NCBI GenBank assembly: GCA_021730785.1
Contig: JAKFWF010000041.1
Span: forward strand, 58,596-122,595
Source: Hyphomicrobiaceae bacterium
GTDB taxonomy: Bacteria; Pseudomonadota; Alphaproteobacteria; Rhizobiales; Hyphomicrobiaceae
Reading direction: 5' to 3'
DNA length: 64,000 nt
Shown here: positions 17,200 through 28,199 of the stretch, piece by piece
Numbering within the stretch: the first letter of the stretch is position 1
Layout: each line of letters begins with the position of its first letter
Program-made: the position numbers and the translations under genes
The notes under the pieces: model-generated
The model's database searches: none
The model's input: the letters and a program-made list of their open reading frames with translations, nothing else
Told to the model about the DNA's origin: nothing

Positions 17200-18375
17200 T
17201 CAAGTGGTCTTTGCGAACAACTCGCGCCCGATGAGCATACGGCGGATTTCTGACGTGCCGGCACCGATCTCGTAGAGCTTGGCATCGCGCAGCAGGCGGC
17301 CGGTGGCGTAGTCGTTGATATAGCCGTTGCCGCCCAGCAGCTGGATCGCATCGAGCGCCATCAAGGTCGCCTTCTCAGCAGCGATCAGAATGGCACCGGC
17401 AGCATCTTCGCGCGTGGTCTCGCCCCGGTCACAGGCTTTGGCGACCGCATAGACATAGGCCTTGCAGGAATTCATCGTGACGTACATGTCGGCGACCTTG
17501 CCCTGGACCAGCTGGAACTCGCCGATTTCCTTGCCAAACTGGCGGCGCTCGTGGATGTAGGGCAGCACGATGTCCATGCACGCCTGCATGATGCCAAGCG
17601 AGCCTGCCGCCAGCACGGCGCGCTCGTAGTCGAGGCCGGACATCAGGATGTTGACGCCGCGGCCGACGGCGCCCATCACATTTTCCTCCGGTACTTCGCA
17701 GTCCTGGAACACCAGTTCGCAGGTATCCGATCCGCGCATGCCGAGCTTGTCGAGCTTCTGGTGCGTCGAGAACCCTTTCATGCTCTTTTCGACCAGGAAA
17801 GCGGTCATGCCGCGCGGGCCGGCCGTCGGGTCGGTCTTGGCATAGACCACGAGCGTTTCCGCCACGGGACCATTGGTGATCCACATCTTGTTGCCATTGA
17901 TGATGTAGCGGTCGCCCTTTTTGTCGGCCCGCGTCTTCATCGACACGACGTCCGAGCCGGCGCCGGGCTCCGACATGGCCAGCGCACCGACATGCTCGCC
18001 CGAGATCAGCTTGGGCAGATACTTTTTCTTCTGCGCCTGCGAGCCGTTGCGACGGATCTGATTGACGCACAAATTTGAGTGCGCGCCATAGGACAGCCCG
18101 ACGGAGGCTGAGCCGCGGCTCACTTCCTCCATGGCAATGCAGTGCTCGAGATAGCCGAGGCCAGAGCCGCCCAACTCCTCCTCGACCGTTATGCCGTGCA
18201 GCCCGAGCGCCCCCATCTTCGGCCACAGCTGGCGCGGGAACTCATTGCTCTGGTCGATTTCGGCGGCGATCGGCGCGATCTCGTCGGCGGTGAACGCACG
18301 CACCGCCTCGCGCAGCTGATCGGCCGTTTCGCCCAGGCCGAAGTTCATGGTGGGATAGACGTTGCGAATGGACAT
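17200..18375 (-). CDS. ivd: isovaleryl-CoA dehydrogenase
   Basis: 391 residues, acyl-CoA dehydrogenase fold. Oxidises isovaleryl-CoA to 3-methylcrotonyl-CoA in leucine breakdown, passing electrons to [19 protein letters not shown] and [10 protein letters not shown] are FAD-binding blocks; [13 protein letters not shown] places the catalytic Glu where isovaleryl-CoA dehydrogenases have it, and [20 protein letters not shown] is the C-terminal signature. [16 protein letters not shown] fits the family start. No other leucine-pathway genes are next to it. Confidence 0.92.
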   Translation of the reverse strand: MSIRNVYPTMNFGLGETADQLREAVRAFTADEIAPIAAEIDQSNEFPRQLWPKMGALGLHGITVEEELGGSGLGYLEHCIAMEEVSRGSASVGLSYGAHSNLCVNQIRRNGSQAQKKKYLPKLISGEHVGALAMSEPGAGSDVVSMKTRADKKGDRYIINGNKMWITNGPVAETLVVYAKTDPTAGPRGMTAFLVEKSMKGFSTHQKLDKLGMRGSDTCELVFQDCEVPEENVMGAVGRGVNILMSGLDYERAVLAAGSLGIMQACMDIVLPYIHERRQFGKEIGEFQLVQGKVADMYVTMNSCKAYVYAVAKACDRGETTREDAAGAILIAAEKATLMALDAIQLLGGNGYINDYATGRLLRDAKLYEIGAGTSEIRRMLIGRELFAKTT

Positions 18376-18503
18376 GGCGTGCCTCGTGCCGGTCGGCGGT
18401 TCAAAACCCGACCGCCAGTTTGCACGATGTTTTGCGCGAGCGCCACGCGATGCGATTTGATGCGATCGCCAGCCTGCTGCCGGCTCCTGCGCCAATGACC
18501 CAC

Positions 18504-20582
18504 TCAGTTGCCGCGGGCGATATCCACTTGATTTGCGAGATCCCGCAGCGCCTTCTTTGCAACGGTCTCCGACGCTGGACACTCCTTCGCCCGCAGCCGG
18601 TCATAGATCACCGGCACGTCGCCGCGAAACGTCTGGCCCTGGGCACGCTTGGCGATGCCGGTCGCGACCGCGCCGCTGCTCCAGCGCGATTTGCACATAA
18701 GTCGGCTCAGATACTCGGTGATCTGAGCCTTGTAGATTTCTGTGGTGGCGACCGTGCTCGACGCCGCCATCAGGGCCTGCCATTTCTGCGACTCTGGCGC
18801 GGACGCCCACTTCTGGCCTGGAGCAGCGGTCATCATGCCGCCAAGACCTTCCATGAGGCGTATCCTCATGGAAGGGCTCTCGATCTTGTCGATGATCTCC
18901 TGTAGCCGCTTGACCTCCGCCGCATCGAGGGGCTTTGCCGAAATCTCCGACAGATCGGCAATGTGCAGATTGTCGTCGGTCGGCGGCCGGGTCATCCAGA
19001 TTGCCGCGCCCCGTAGGTCCGCGGCCTTGAGCTTGGCGCGCGTCAAGTCCGCCCCTTGCAGTTTCGCGCGGTCGAGATCGGCACCTTCGAGATCGGCGTC
19101 GCGCAGCAGCGCGCCGTGCAGTTCTGCGTGTGCGAACACGGCGCCCTGCAGCTGGGCACTCGACAGATCCGCAAGTTGCAGCGACGCGCCGCCGAGGTCG
19201 GCGCCCTGCATCGTTGCAATGAGGAAATTGGCCCCTTGCAGCTGCGTGCCACCGCTAAAATCGGCGCGTTCCAGGTGCGCGCTGGAGAAGTTCGCGCCGA
19301 CCAGGTTCGAGTAGGTGAAATCTGCACCCTCGAGGTTGGCTTCCTCGAACTTGGCACCGCGCGCATCGATCCCAGCCAGGCGTGCTTCTTTCATTTTCGC
19401 ACGACTGAAATTGGTGCCGCGCGCGGAGGCGCAACGGGCCGCCTGGCGATTATCGGCCAGGTAGAGCTCAGTGATGTCGGCGCACTGCATGCGTACATTG
19501 CTGAGGTCGGCGCCGACGAAACTCGCCCCGTCGAAGTCGGCGTTGGTCAGGTCGGCACCGCGAAAATCGGTGCGGTCGAGGCGTGCGAAGCGCAGATCGC
19601 GGTTGCGCAGTGAAATTCCGGTTTCACCGCCCTTGCCATCCTTGGTCGTGGCGAGATCGAGGTCGGTCGCGACGATGTTGCGATGGAACATGCCAAACAG
19701 AGCGCCATCAGCACGGGCGCGCAGCAGCTGCAGCGCGCCCACATTGGAGGCGGCGGCCGGTGCCGACGTCGCCAGTCCAGCGGCCGAAGTGGCGTTGCGA
19801 CCCGTGATCCACGATACCGGGCCCGTCATGCGATCGAGCGGCTCGCCGGGGATTGTCGCAACGAACAACGAGAAAAAGGCGATCGCCGCCAGCAGGCCAG
19901 CCGTGCCCAGGAAGGTCAGCGGATGATCCTGGGTCGTCCGCCAGAACGCCAGGATGAACGAAGTCTCGGCGCGCGTCAGGAACACGCCGATCAGCACCAA
20001 CACGCCGATGTCGACCAGCAGCGCGACACGATGGGCCCATGTCACCGCGGGATCGTGAAACGGCAGATAGCTGATCTGGATGAACAGCAGCAGCACGACT
20101 GGGAGGATCACCAGCGACAGCCAGGACATGCCGTGTAGAAACGCACTCACCACATAGCTGCGGTGCGGGCCGGCCACGGCCTGGACGAAGAAGAAATTGT
20201 GCAACTCCAGCCGCAGCGGATGGGTCCGCAGATCGGATGCCTCAAGGCTCTGCACCGAACGATCGAAGGCGAGCGTCTTGCGGGCCAGCAGCACTAGTTG
20301 CGACACCAGGCCCAGATGCAGCAGCACGAGGACGACCGGCGCAAACAGGAAGAACTGCGCCTGCTGAATGCTCACCTGCAGCAACGGCAGGGATACCGGC
20401 GTCTCGAGCAGCAGGTCCTTGTGCGTGACGCCGGCCACCGCGATCATCAGATAGGTCATCAAGCCCAGGAACAGCATCCAGGCCGTGTGCGAGGCGTCGC
20501 TGGAACTGTTGACGGCTTCGAGCAGGCTGTAGGGATTGACGGGCGTCTCGGTCTCCGGACCGGGCTGAAGCTGATCTGTCAT
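18504..20582 (-). CDS. membrane-anchored pentapeptide-repeat protein
   Basis: 692 residues. The N-terminal third holds about five hydrophobic segments ([82 protein letters not shown]). From about residue 330 to 530 come pentapeptide repeats of A(D/N)LXX type ([22 protein letters not shown]), which fold as a right-handed beta-helix. The C-terminal part has Cys and helices ([17 protein letters not shown]). The start follows GGGGA. Function unknown; divergent from the TPR gene. Confidence 0.82.
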   Translation of the reverse strand: MTDQLQPGPETETPVNPYSLLEAVNSSSDASHTAWMLFLGLMTYLMIAVAGVTHKDLLLETPVSLPLLQVSIQQAQFFLFAPVVLVLLHLGLVSQLVLLARKTLAFDRSVQSLEASDLRTHPLRLELHNFFFVQAVAGPHRSYVVSAFLHGMSWLSLVILPVVLLLFIQISYLPFHDPAVTWAHRVALLVDIGVLVLIGVFLTRAETSFILAFWRTTQDHPLTFLGTAGLLAAIAFFSLFVATIPGEPLDRMTGPVSWITGRNATSAAGLATSAPAAASNVGALQLLRARADGALFGMFHRNIVATDLDLATTKDGKGGETGISLRNRDLRFARLDRTDFRGADLTNADFDGASFVGADLSNVRMQCADITELYLADNRQAARCASARGTNFSRAKMKEARLAGIDARGAKFEEANLEGADFTYSNLVGANFSSAHLERADFSGGTQLQGANFLIATMQGADLGGASLQLADLSSAQLQGAVFAHAELHGALLRDADLEGADLDRAKLQGADLTRAKLKAADLRGAAIWMTRPPTDDNLHIADLSEISAKPLDAAEVKRLQEIIDKIESPSMRIRLMEGLGGMMTAAPGQKWASAPESQKWQALMAASSTVATTEIYKAQITEYLSRLMCKSRWSSGAVATGIAKRAQGQTFRGDVPVIYDRLRAKECPASETVAKKALRDLANQVDIARGN

Positions 20583-20884
20583 TTGGTCCCCACGCACTCC
20601 CATTCCCACCAGCAGCACCGAGCGGGCTTATGCCAAGCTATAGCGGAAAAACTGTGGCGTCGAACCCCGCCAACTCCCCAACGGCAATATGATGAACGCC
20701 CATTCAACTTATTGATCCAAAATACTATAGTGCTGTTCTGTTGGCACTGCTACTGGCCTACCTAGCCGAAAGCGAGGCGGCGCTGCCACGGCTGGCCGCA
20801 CGGCGCCACAATTCGCTCCTATTGACCGGTGTGGGAAAATCGCTGCAACTGGGCTCACTTTCGACCCGACGAGTTCGCTAGAAC
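20583..20884. other. divergent intergenic region, no gene seen
   Basis: About 300 bases between the pentapeptide and TPR genes. The middle (20690-20760) is richer in A+T than its surroundings and probably holds both promoters, but no convincing -35/-10 pair or operator could be assigned. Confidence 0.4.
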
Positions 20885-22675
20885 ATGCCGCGCCTCATGC
20901 GCCTTGCCGTAGTGATGACGATGCCGCTGTGGGCCGCCGAGGACCTGCGGGCTCAATCGCTCCAGTCATCCGCGCCCGATCTGCCGGCGACTGGCAAAGC
21001 GCTTGAAACTCCAGGCGCGGCGATTTTAAAGAGCAGCCCCTCGACTGCCATCGCGCAGTTCAGCGAAGCGCTGAAAGATCAGACCCTGCCGGCCGACCGG
21101 CGCGCCGCCTTGCTCAATGATCGTGCCGTCGCTTACGGCCGCCTCGGGCAGACCCGTCTCGCGATCGACGACTTCAATCGGGCGGCCCAGCTCTTCCCTG
21201 AATACGCGGCCGTGTACAACAATCGCGGCAACGCGCTGCTCGCGGTCGGGCAGGCCAAGGAAGCCATCAAGGACTTTGATCGCGCGATCCTGCTGACGCC
21301 GGGCTATGCCGTCGCCTACCACAACCGCGCCAGCGCCCACCTGCGTCTTGGCCAGACCGGCGATGCCATCCGCGACTACACCAAAGCGATCGAACTGATG
21401 CCGACCAGTCCAGCGCCGCTTTCCGGCCGCGGGCGCGCATTTCTGGCCGAAGCCCGCCCCTATGCCGCCATGCGCGATTTCTCCCGCGCCCTGCAGGCAG
21501 ACGCGCGCTTCAGTGCGGCCTACCGTTCGCGCGCGGAAGCCAAGATCGAGGTCGATCGCTTCGAAGATGCGACCGAGGATTTGAGCCGGGCCATCGCCTA
21601 TGAGCCAGGCAACCCCGAGATCTTCATCCTGCGTGGCTATGCCTACCTCGCAGCCAAGAACGCAGCCTCCGCCGTCAAGGACTTCGCCCGCGCAATCGAA
21701 CTCGACCCGCGCTCGGTCGCAGCCCACCAGGGCCGCGGCCTCGCCTACGCGAAGGCGGAAGCCTTCGAGGAAGCGGAAGTCGACCTAGCGCGTGCAATCG
21801 AACTCGACCCGCGTGCGGCCGTCGCGTTCGCGTATCGCGGCTTCGTCTACAAGCTCACCGCCCAGCCCGAGCTTGGCATGAAGGAGATCGAGAAGGCGCT
21901 GCGCATCGATCCCACGCGGGCAGAGGTGCACTGGGCCAAGGGCGAGATCGAGGAGGCGCTCGGCCGTATCGACGAATCGATCGCGAGTTTCCGGCGCGCA
22001 ATCGGCACCAAGCCGAATTTGAAGGACGCCAGCGACGGTCTCGACCGCTTGGGCGCTGCCCAGGACAACACCGGCGACGTCGAGATCGACGGCGCCGGCA
22101 TCGGCCGGTGGCGCGTGGTGGCCCGTGCCGGGCGCTTCTACGGCGTGTCGGCGGATTACCCGCGGGTGCGGGTGCCGCTTGAAATGATGGCCGAGGGGCG
22201 CCCGAAGCTGCTCGAATGGGAGCCGCGTAAGGCGCCGCTGCAGGGCATCGGCACTTTGCGGTTCCATGCCGGCAAGGCTGGCGCGCTCGAAATCGAGCAG
22301 ACCGCGCTGATCGATACGCAGACCTCGGCCGTGCTCGGCATCCTGCCGCAACGGGTCGGTGACCGCACGTCGAAATGGACGTGGGATGAGTCCCGCGTCG
22401 CCGTGGCGAGCATTGATGGTGTGACCGACGAATTCACCCTGCGTGCGGAAAAGGTGCCGAAAGAGGCGGTACCAGTGGCCGCCGCACCTGCCCCACGGCG
22501 CGTGGTCTCGAGCGAGCGCAGCGATGGCGGCAGCCAGCGCGGCACGCCGTTCTGGGCGCCATGGGCGCAATCGGGCTGGGGTGGTGGCAGCTCGCAGCCA
22601 CAGCAGCGCCAATCGCAGCGATCGTCCGGCTCGAAGCCGAAGACCCTGTTCGACGCCTTGTTCGGCAACAACTGA
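20885..22675 (+). CDS. exported tetratricopeptide-repeat protein
   Basis: 596 residues. A short hydrophobic N-terminus (LAVVMTMPLWAAEDLRAQ) suggests export. Residues 50-380 hold about nine TPR units of 34 residues, e.g. AAVYNNRGNALLAVGQAKEA, each ending with a DFxRA-type helix. Residues 400-530 form a beta-rich region (GRWRVVARAGRFYGVSADYP) and the tail is Gly/Ser/Gln-rich. TPR proteins act as scaffolds; the partner is unknown. Confidence 0.8.
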   Translation: MPRLMRLAVVMTMPLWAAEDLRAQSLQSSAPDLPATGKALETPGAAILKSSPSTAIAQFSEALKDQTLPADRRAALLNDRAVAYGRLGQTRLAIDDFNRAAQLFPEYAAVYNNRGNALLAVGQAKEAIKDFDRAILLTPGYAVAYHNRASAHLRLGQTGDAIRDYTKAIELMPTSPAPLSGRGRAFLAEARPYAAMRDFSRALQADARFSAAYRSRAEAKIEVDRFEDATEDLSRAIAYEPGNPEIFILRGYAYLAAKNAASAVKDFARAIELDPRSVAAHQGRGLAYAKAEAFEEAEVDLARAIELDPRAAVAFAYRGFVYKLTAQPELGMKEIEKALRIDPTRAEVHWAKGEIEEALGRIDESIASFRRAIGTKPNLKDASDGLDRLGAAQDNTGDVEIDGAGIGRWRVVARAGRFYGVSADYPRVRVPLEMMAEGRPKLLEWEPRKAPLQGIGTLRFHAGKAGALEIEQTALIDTQTSAVLGILPQRVGDRTSKWTWDESRVAVASIDGVTDEFTLRAEKVPKEAVPVAAAPAPRRVVSSERSDGGSQRGTPFWAPWAQSGWGGGSSQPQQRQSQRSSGSKPKTLFDALFGNN

Positions 22676-22738
22676 TCGGATCGGCGGCGCAGCTCGTTTG
22701 TTCAGTGCAACTGCTGCACGCACCCAAGGACCAGTTGG

Positions 22739-24178
22739 ATGACGCCCGCGCCGACGATTGTATGGTTCCGGCAGGATCTGCGCCTCTACGATCATCCAGC
22801 TTTGGCGAATGCGGTGCAGGGCGGCGGTCCCGTCATCGCGCTCTACATCCTCGACGAGGTGTCGCCCGGCACCTGGAGCCTGGGCGGGGCCAGCCGCTGG
22901 TGGCTGCATTTCAGCCTTCAATCGCTGGCGAAGGACTTGGCCGCGCGCGGCGTCCCCCTCGTCTTGCGCCGGGGTGGCGCGGGCGAGGTGTTGCGCGTGA
23001 TCGCCGCCGAGACAGGGGCCAAGCGCATCGTCACCAGCCGCTGCTATGAGCCGTGGGCCCGCCATCTCGAACAGCAGCTGCACGACGGTCTGCGCAACGT
23101 CGGTGTCAGCTTCGCGCGCTTTCCGGGCTCGCTGCTGTTTGAACCCGACCACGTGCGCACCAAGACCGATGTGCCCTACAAGGTTTATACGCCGTTCTGG
23201 CGTGCCGTCTCGGCGTCGGCGCAGCGGTCGCTGATACCTGCCCCAGCGACGATCGCGGGGGCGGGGGCGCCACCGCGCAGCGACAGTCTCGACGACTGGG
23301 CGCTGCTGCCAACCAAGCCCGACTGGGCCGGTGGCCTGCGCGAGACATGGACACCGGGGGAAGCCGGTGCCGCGGCCCGGCTCGACGCCTTCCTGCAGTC
23401 CGCCTTGCGCGACTATGACGCCAAGCGCAATCGCCCCGATCTGCCCGGCACCTCGCGATTGTCGCCGCACCTGCACTTCGGCGAGATCAGCCCCGCCACC
23501 TGCTGGCATCGGGCATGCGCCTACGCTGCCGGAAAATCCGAACTCGACAAGGGGCTCGAGACGTTCCTCAAGGAACTGGTGTGGCGCGAGTTCTCCTACC
23601 ACCTGCTCTATCACTGGCCGACCCTGCCCGAGGTGTCGTTCAAGCCGGAGTTCGAGCGCTTTCCCTGGCGCGGCACCGATGCTCAGTTGCGCGCCTGGCA
23701 GCGCGGGGAGACGGGCTACCCGATCGTCGATGCCGGCATGCGCGAGTTGTATGCCACCGGCTGGATGCACAACCGCGTGCGCATGATCGTCGGCTCGTTC
23801 CTGGTCAAGGATCTGCTGATCCCCTGGCAGCAGGGGGAGGCGTGGTTCTGGGATTGCCTGGTCGATGCCGACCTCGCGTCCAACGCCGCCAGTTGGCAGT
23901 GGGTCGCTGGCTCAGGCGCCGACGCCGCCCCGTTTTTCCGCATCTTCAATCCGCAAAAGCAAGGCGAAACGTTCGACCCCGACGGCGCCTACGTGCGCCG
24001 CTGGGTGCCGGAAATCGCAAAGCTGCCGGACAAGTACTTGCATGCGCCAGCCACCGCTCCGCGGGAGATTTTGGCACGTGCCGGCGTGGTGCTAGGCCAG
24101 ACCTACCCCGCGCCCATTGTCGACCACGGTATCGCGCGGGACGCAGCACTCGCCGCGTTCAAGGGGCTGCGGGGGTAA
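22739..24178 (+). CDS. phrB: deoxyribodipyrimidine photolyase (class I)
   Basis: 479 residues. Repairs UV cyclobutane pyrimidine dimers using light and FADH-. The N-terminal antenna domain begins IVWFRQDLRLYDHPAL; the FAD domain has TSRLSPHLHFGEISP, WREFSYHLLYHWP, GYPIVDAGMRELYATGWMHN and SNAASWQWVAGSGADAAPFFRIFNP, which include the tryptophans used for electron transfer. Full length. Starts 63 bases after the TPR gene. Confidence 0.94.
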   Translation: MTPAPTIVWFRQDLRLYDHPALANAVQGGGPVIALYILDEVSPGTWSLGGASRWWLHFSLQSLAKDLAARGVPLVLRRGGAGEVLRVIAAETGAKRIVTSRCYEPWARHLEQQLHDGLRNVGVSFARFPGSLLFEPDHVRTKTDVPYKVYTPFWRAVSASAQRSLIPAPATIAGAGAPPRSDSLDDWALLPTKPDWAGGLRETWTPGEAGAAARLDAFLQSALRDYDAKRNRPDLPGTSRLSPHLHFGEISPATCWHRACAYAAGKSELDKGLETFLKELVWREFSYHLLYHWPTLPEVSFKPEFERFPWRGTDAQLRAWQRGETGYPIVDAGMRELYATGWMHNRVRMIVGSFLVKDLLIPWQQGEAWFWDCLVDADLASNAASWQWVAGSGADAAPFFRIFNPQKQGETFDPDGAYVRRWVPEIAKLPDKYLHAPATAPREILARAGVVLGQTYPAPIVDHGIARDAALAAFKGLRG

Positions 24179-24345
24179 GGGGGTGAGGGGAAACGGCGAT
24201 CCGCAGGGTGGAAATGCCCCCTTGCGTAATCCGCCAACACGCCCACCGAACAAGCGACCGGCGCAATACACAAGAGGGTTATTGCGCCCTACGAATAACG
24301 CCCCCCGCATTGGCAGGCTCCGGCAAATCTGCTTTACCCGCGGCC

Positions 24346-25488
24346 ATGCACGATGCCCCACCCGCGACCTTCGCCTTCCGCACCCACAGCACCTCCGGCG
24401 CCGCCCGCCAGGGCCAGATTGCGACGCCGCGCGGGCTGATCCGCACGCCCGCGTTCATGCCGGTCGGCACGGTTGGCACGGTGAAGGCGATGTACCCGGA
24501 ACAGGTCGCCGACGCTGGCGCCGACATCCTGCTCGGCAACACCTATCACCTGATGCTGCGGCCGGGCGCCGAGCGCGTTGCCCGCCTCGGCGGCCTGCAC
24601 ACGTTCATGCGCTGGGACAAGCCGATCCTCACCGACAGCGGCGGTTTCCAGGTGATGAGCTTGTCGGCCCTGCGAAAGTTGTCCGAGGACGGCGTCACCT
24701 TCCAATCCCACATCGACGGCTCGACGCACCACGTGACGCCGGAGCGCTCGATCGAGATCCAGTGCCTGCTCGGCGCCGACATCCAGATGCAGCTCGACGA
24801 GTGCATCGAGTTGCCGGCAACCCGCGAACGCGCGGTCGCGGCCATGGAGTTGTCGCTGCGGTGGGCTGCACGCAGCAAGGCCGCGTTCGCGCGCCTGAGC
24901 AAGCCTGGACAGGCGCTGTTCGGCATCGTGCAGGGCGGCACCGATCTGGAGCTGCGGCGCCGCTCGGCCGAAGCGCTGGTGGCAATGGACCTGCCGGGTT
25001 ATGCGGTCGGCGGCCTCGCGGTCGGCGAGGGCCACGAGATCATGCTCAGCACCCTCGACGGCACGATGCCGCATTTGCCCGTCCACAAGCCGCGCTACCT
25101 GATGGGGGTTGGCACGCCAGCCGACATCCTGGAGGCGGTGGCGCGCGGCATCGACATGTTCGATTGCGTGATGCCGACGCGGTCGGGGCGGCACGGGCAG
25201 GCATTCACCTGGGGTGGCAAGATCAACCTGAAGAACGCCCGCCACGCCGATGATCCGCGTCCGCTGGATGGCTTGAGTTCCTGTCCAGCCGCACGGGACT
25301 ATTCGCGCGCCTACCTGCACCACCTCATGAAGTCGGGTGAGTATCTGGGCGCCATGCTGCTGTCGTGGGTCAACACCGCCTTCTACCAGGACCTGATGGC
25401 GCAGATCCGCCTGGCCATCGCCGAAGACCGCTACGCAGCGTTCGTCGCCGAGCACAAGGCAAGGCTGGTTACGGCGGAGGTGGCGTGA
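24346..25488 (+). CDS. tgt: queuine tRNA-ribosyltransferase (TGT) with lost zinc ligands
   Basis: 380 residues. Exchanges guanine-34 of Asp, Asn, His and Tyr tRNAs for preQ1 on the way to queuosine. DSGGFQVMS (Asp97) and [13 protein letters not shown] (Asp273) are the catalytic acids; GIVQGGTD and [16 protein letters not shown] [14 protein letters not shown] form the base pocket. The zinc site CxCxxC...H of the family reads Ser311, Cys313, Ala316 and Val342, so three of four ligands are missing. The start at 24346 matches the family; upstream in-frame sequence is unrelated. Confidence 0.93.
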   Translation: MHDAPPATFAFRTHSTSGAARQGQIATPRGLIRTPAFMPVGTVGTVKAMYPEQVADAGADILLGNTYHLMLRPGAERVARLGGLHTFMRWDKPILTDSGGFQVMSLSALRKLSEDGVTFQSHIDGSTHHVTPERSIEIQCLLGADIQMQLDECIELPATRERAVAAMELSLRWAARSKAAFARLSKPGQALFGIVQGGTDLELRRRSAEALVAMDLPGYAVGGLAVGEGHEIMLSTLDGTMPHLPVHKPRYLMGVGTPADILEAVARGIDMFDCVMPTRSGRHGQAFTWGGKINLKNARHADDPRPLDGLSSCPAARDYSRAYLHHLMKSGEYLGAMLLSWVNTAFYQDLMAQIRLAIAEDRYAAFVAEHKARLVTAEVA

Positions 25489-25535
25489 GGGTTTTGGAAT
25501 TGGGGTGCACGGTATTGATCTGCCAAACCCAAAAC

Positions 25536-27164
25536 CTACTCCCCGCTTAAAAACGCTGCCGCGATCAGCTCGCGCGTATAGGCTTCCCGCGGCGCGGTCA
25601 TGATCTCGCGCGTATCGCCCTGCTCGACGATGCGGCCGGCCTTCATCACGATGATCCGGTCGGCCATGGCGCGCACCACGGCGAGGTCGTGGCTGATGAA
25701 CACGTAGGCAAGGCCGTGCGTCTCCTGCAAGTCGCGCAGCAGATCGACGATGTCGCGCTGCACGCTGCGATCGAGCGCGGACGTCGGCTCGTCGAGGACA
25801 ACGAGCTTCGGCTTCAGGATCATGGCGCGCGCGATGGCGAGGCGCTGGCGCTGGCCGCCGGAGAATTCGTGCGGATAGCGCGTGCGCGTGTCGGGATCGA
25901 GCTGCACCTCGCGGAACGCTGTTATGGCACGAGCATCGCGGTCGGCCGTTGATAGGGCCGCCTCGTGCACCAGCAGACCCTCGGTCACGATCTCGCCGGC
26001 GGTGAGCCTCGGCGACAATGATCCGTAGGGGTCCTGGAACACCACCTGCATGCGCGCCCTGAGGGGGCGCAGCGCGACGCGGTCGAGAGGCGCCAGATCG
26101 CGATCCTCGAAGCGCACCGTGCCGGTCGATGGCAGCAGGCGCAGGATCGCGCGGCCTAGCGTCGACTTGCCGGAGCCAGACTCGCCGACGATGCCGACCG
26201 TTTCGCCTGCGCGGACTTTCAGATCGACACCATCCACGGCGACCAGCGTGTGCGGCGGGCGGTGGCGCAGCGTATCGAGCAGGCTGTGCCGACTGCGAAA
26301 TGCAACGCGCACGCCGTGCGCATCGAGGATCGTCGCAGCCCCCGCCGCCACGGGCTGCTTGTGGCCGCTGGGTGCCGCCTCGATCAGCCGCCGCGTATAG
26401 GCGTGCGCGGGTGCCGTGAACAGCGCCGCGGTTTCGCCTCGCTCGACGCACAGCCCCTGGTGCATCACATGCACGCGCGTTGCGATGCGCCGCACGAGCC
26501 CAAGATCGTGGGTGACAAAGATGATCGCGAGGCCGAGCCGCTGCTGCAAATCGGCCAGCAAGGCGAGGATCTCAGCCTGCACCGTCACGTCGAGCGCGGT
26601 CGTCGGCTCATCGGCGATCATCAGTTCCGGCCCAAGCGCCAGCGCCATCGCAATCATGACGCGCTGCCGCTGGCCGCCGGACAATTCGTGCGGATAGGCA
26701 TCGATCTTGCGCGCCGGCTCCTGGATGTGCACGAGATCGAGCAGTTCGAGCGCGCGCGCACGGGCGGCGATCTTCGACAGGCCACCGTGGCGGCGCAGCG
26801 GTGCCGCCATCTGCGCTCCGATCTGGTACAGCGGGTCGAGCGAGGTCATCGGCTCCTGGAAGATCATGGTGATCTTCGAGCCGCGAAAGCGGTCGAGCGT
26901 TGCTGGCGGTGCGCCGATCAATTCAGTGTCGCGAAATCGAGCCGAGCCGGTGGCCGCGCCATTGCCGGCGAGCAACCCCATGACGGCGAGCATCGCCTGG
27001 CTCTTGCCAGAGCCCGATTCACCGACGATCGCGATCGTCTCACCGGCATGCACATCCAGATCGAGGCCGCGCACGGCATGGATTTCGCCAGCAGACGCAC
27101 GAAAGCGCACGTGCAGATCGCGCAACTGGAGCAACGCAGCGGCAGGCGCGTGCATGCGCTTCAC
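25536..27164 (-). CDS. fused double ATP-binding subunit of a peptide-type ABC transporter
   Basis: 542 residues with two complete ABC ATPase domains. Each has a Walker A GESGSGKS (residues about 48 and 330) and an LSGGQRQR or FSGGQRQR signature, followed by DEPTTALD or DEPTSALD. It equals DppD fused to DppF, as in YejF/GsiA. No permease or binding protein is adjacent, so it energises a transporter coded elsewhere. It starts with GTG inside the panC stop (GTGA overlap); an ATG three codons later is an alternative. Confidence 0.9.
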   Translation of the reverse strand: MKRMHAPAAALLQLRDLHVRFRASAGEIHAVRGLDLDVHAGETIAIVGESGSGKSQAMLAVMGLLAGNGAATGSARFRDTELIGAPPATLDRFRGSKITMIFQEPMTSLDPLYQIGAQMAAPLRRHGGLSKIAARARALELLDLVHIQEPARKIDAYPHELSGGQRQRVMIAMALALGPELMIADEPTTALDVTVQAEILALLADLQQRLGLAIIFVTHDLGLVRRIATRVHVMHQGLCVERGETAALFTAPAHAYTRRLIEAAPSGHKQPVAAGAATILDAHGVRVAFRSRHSLLDTLRHRPPHTLVAVDGVDLKVRAGETVGIVGESGSGKSTLGRAILRLLPSTGTVRFEDRDLAPLDRVALRPLRARMQVVFQDPYGSLSPRLTAGEIVTEGLLVHEAALSTADRDARAITAFREVQLDPDTRTRYPHEFSGGQRQRLAIARAMILKPKLVVLDEPTSALDRSVQRDIVDLLRDLQETHGLAYVFISHDLAVVRAMADRIIVMKAGRIVEQGDTREIMTAPREAYTRELIAAAFLSGE

Positions 27165-28027
27165 ACGTTGTCGATGAGCCGGGTCTTGCCGAGCCAGGCC
27201 GCGACCAGCACGCGCGGCGGATTCGAGCTGCCGGGCTGCCAGGGGTGTAGGGTCTGCGCTTCCCGCACCGCCAGATAGTCGGTGTTGAACCCGGCGGCCG
27301 CGAGTGTTGCCGTGGCCTCGTCAGTGGCCGCATCCAGCGACGTGCCGGCCTTCACTTTGGCCGCCACCTCGACGATGACCTTGTGGATCAACACCGCAGT
27401 CTGGCGATCGGCCGGCGTCAGGTAGCGGTTGCGCGAACTCATGGCGAGGCCATCCGCCTCGCGCACCGTCGGCATGCCGACGATCTCGATTGGCAAGTCG
27501 AGGTCGCGCACCATCTGCCGTACGACACACAGCTGCTGATAGTCCTTCTCGCCGAAGATCGCGAAGTTCGCCTCGCTCTGCGAGAACAACTTGCAGCAGA
27601 CCGTCGCAACGCCTTCGAAGAAGTGCGGACGGAAGTCGGTTTCGAGGCCAAGGCCTGCGCCCTTCGGAATAATCCTGGTGGCAGCACCCGGCCGATACAT
27701 TTCCTCGACCGAGGGCGCCCACACCGCATCGCAGCCGACGCTTGCAAGCAGCGCCACGTCGCCCGCCTCGTCGCGGGGATAGCGGGCAAAATCCTCGTGC
27801 GGGGCAAACTGCGTGGGGTTGACGAAGATCGACGTGACGGTCCGGCGCGCATGCTTTTGCCCAACGCGGACGAGGGCCAGATGCCCTTGATGCAGCGCAC
27901 CCATGGTCGGGATGAGCGCACTCGTCTCGCCGGCGCGGCGCCAGCCAGCAGTCAGCGTGCGCAACTCGGCCAGCGTGCGCACGACCAGGGGGGCCGCTTC
28001 AGTTCGGACGGGCGTCGATTTGGTCAA
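27161..28027 (-). CDS. panC: pantothenate synthetase
   Basis: 288 residues from the chosen TTG. Joins pantoate and beta-alanine with ATP to form pantothenate. IPTMGALHQGH holds the HxGH nucleotide motif; FVNPTQFAPHEDFARYPR, FGEKDYQQL and MSSRNRYLTP (KMSKS-like) are family blocks. No in-frame ATG exists near the N-terminus. An upstream TTG at 28117 sits inside the T-tail of the preceding terminator, so it cannot be the start; TTG at 28027 gives normal length with a GAAGAGA stretch upstream. Confidence 0.88.
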   Translation of the reverse strand: MTKSTPVRTEAAPLVVRTLAELRTLTAGWRRAGETSALIPTMGALHQGHLALVRVGQKHARRTVTSIFVNPTQFAPHEDFARYPRDEAGDVALLASVGCDAVWAPSVEEMYRPGAATRIIPKGAGLGLETDFRPHFFEGVATVCCKLFSQSEANFAIFGEKDYQQLCVVRQMVRDLDLPIEIVGMPTVREADGLAMSSRNRYLTPADRQTAVLIHKVIVEVAAKVKAGTSLDAATDEATATLAAAGFNTDYLAVREAQTLHPWQPGSSNPPRVLVAAWLGKTRLIDNV

Positions 28028-28116
28028 GGCGGCAGTCTCTTCAAGGGGTTGAACGGTCGATCGCCTGCAACGGTCCAATGAGTTGCGCTGAACGTCAAGG
28101 GCATGGCCGCAAGGCA

Positions 28117-28151
28117 AGAAAAAAGGCAGGACCGCGGGGCGCGATCCTGCC
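28117..28151 (-). terminator. rho-independent terminator after the three-repeat protein gene
   Basis: On the minus strand an 11-bp GC-rich stem (GGCAGGA...TCCTGCC outer part) with a 5-base loop is followed directly by six T residues and CTT. It lies about 50 bases past the stop of the upstream gene and just ahead of panC. Confidence 0.85.
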
Positions 28152-28199
28152 TGTTGTTCTCACGCCGTGGAACCGGTCAACTCCGGTTCCATAGCCCGA

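Noticed and set aside
21785..23770. 661-codon frame antisense to the TPR and photolyase genes
   Set aside because: Runs across two clear genes and their gap; a codon-bias shadow.
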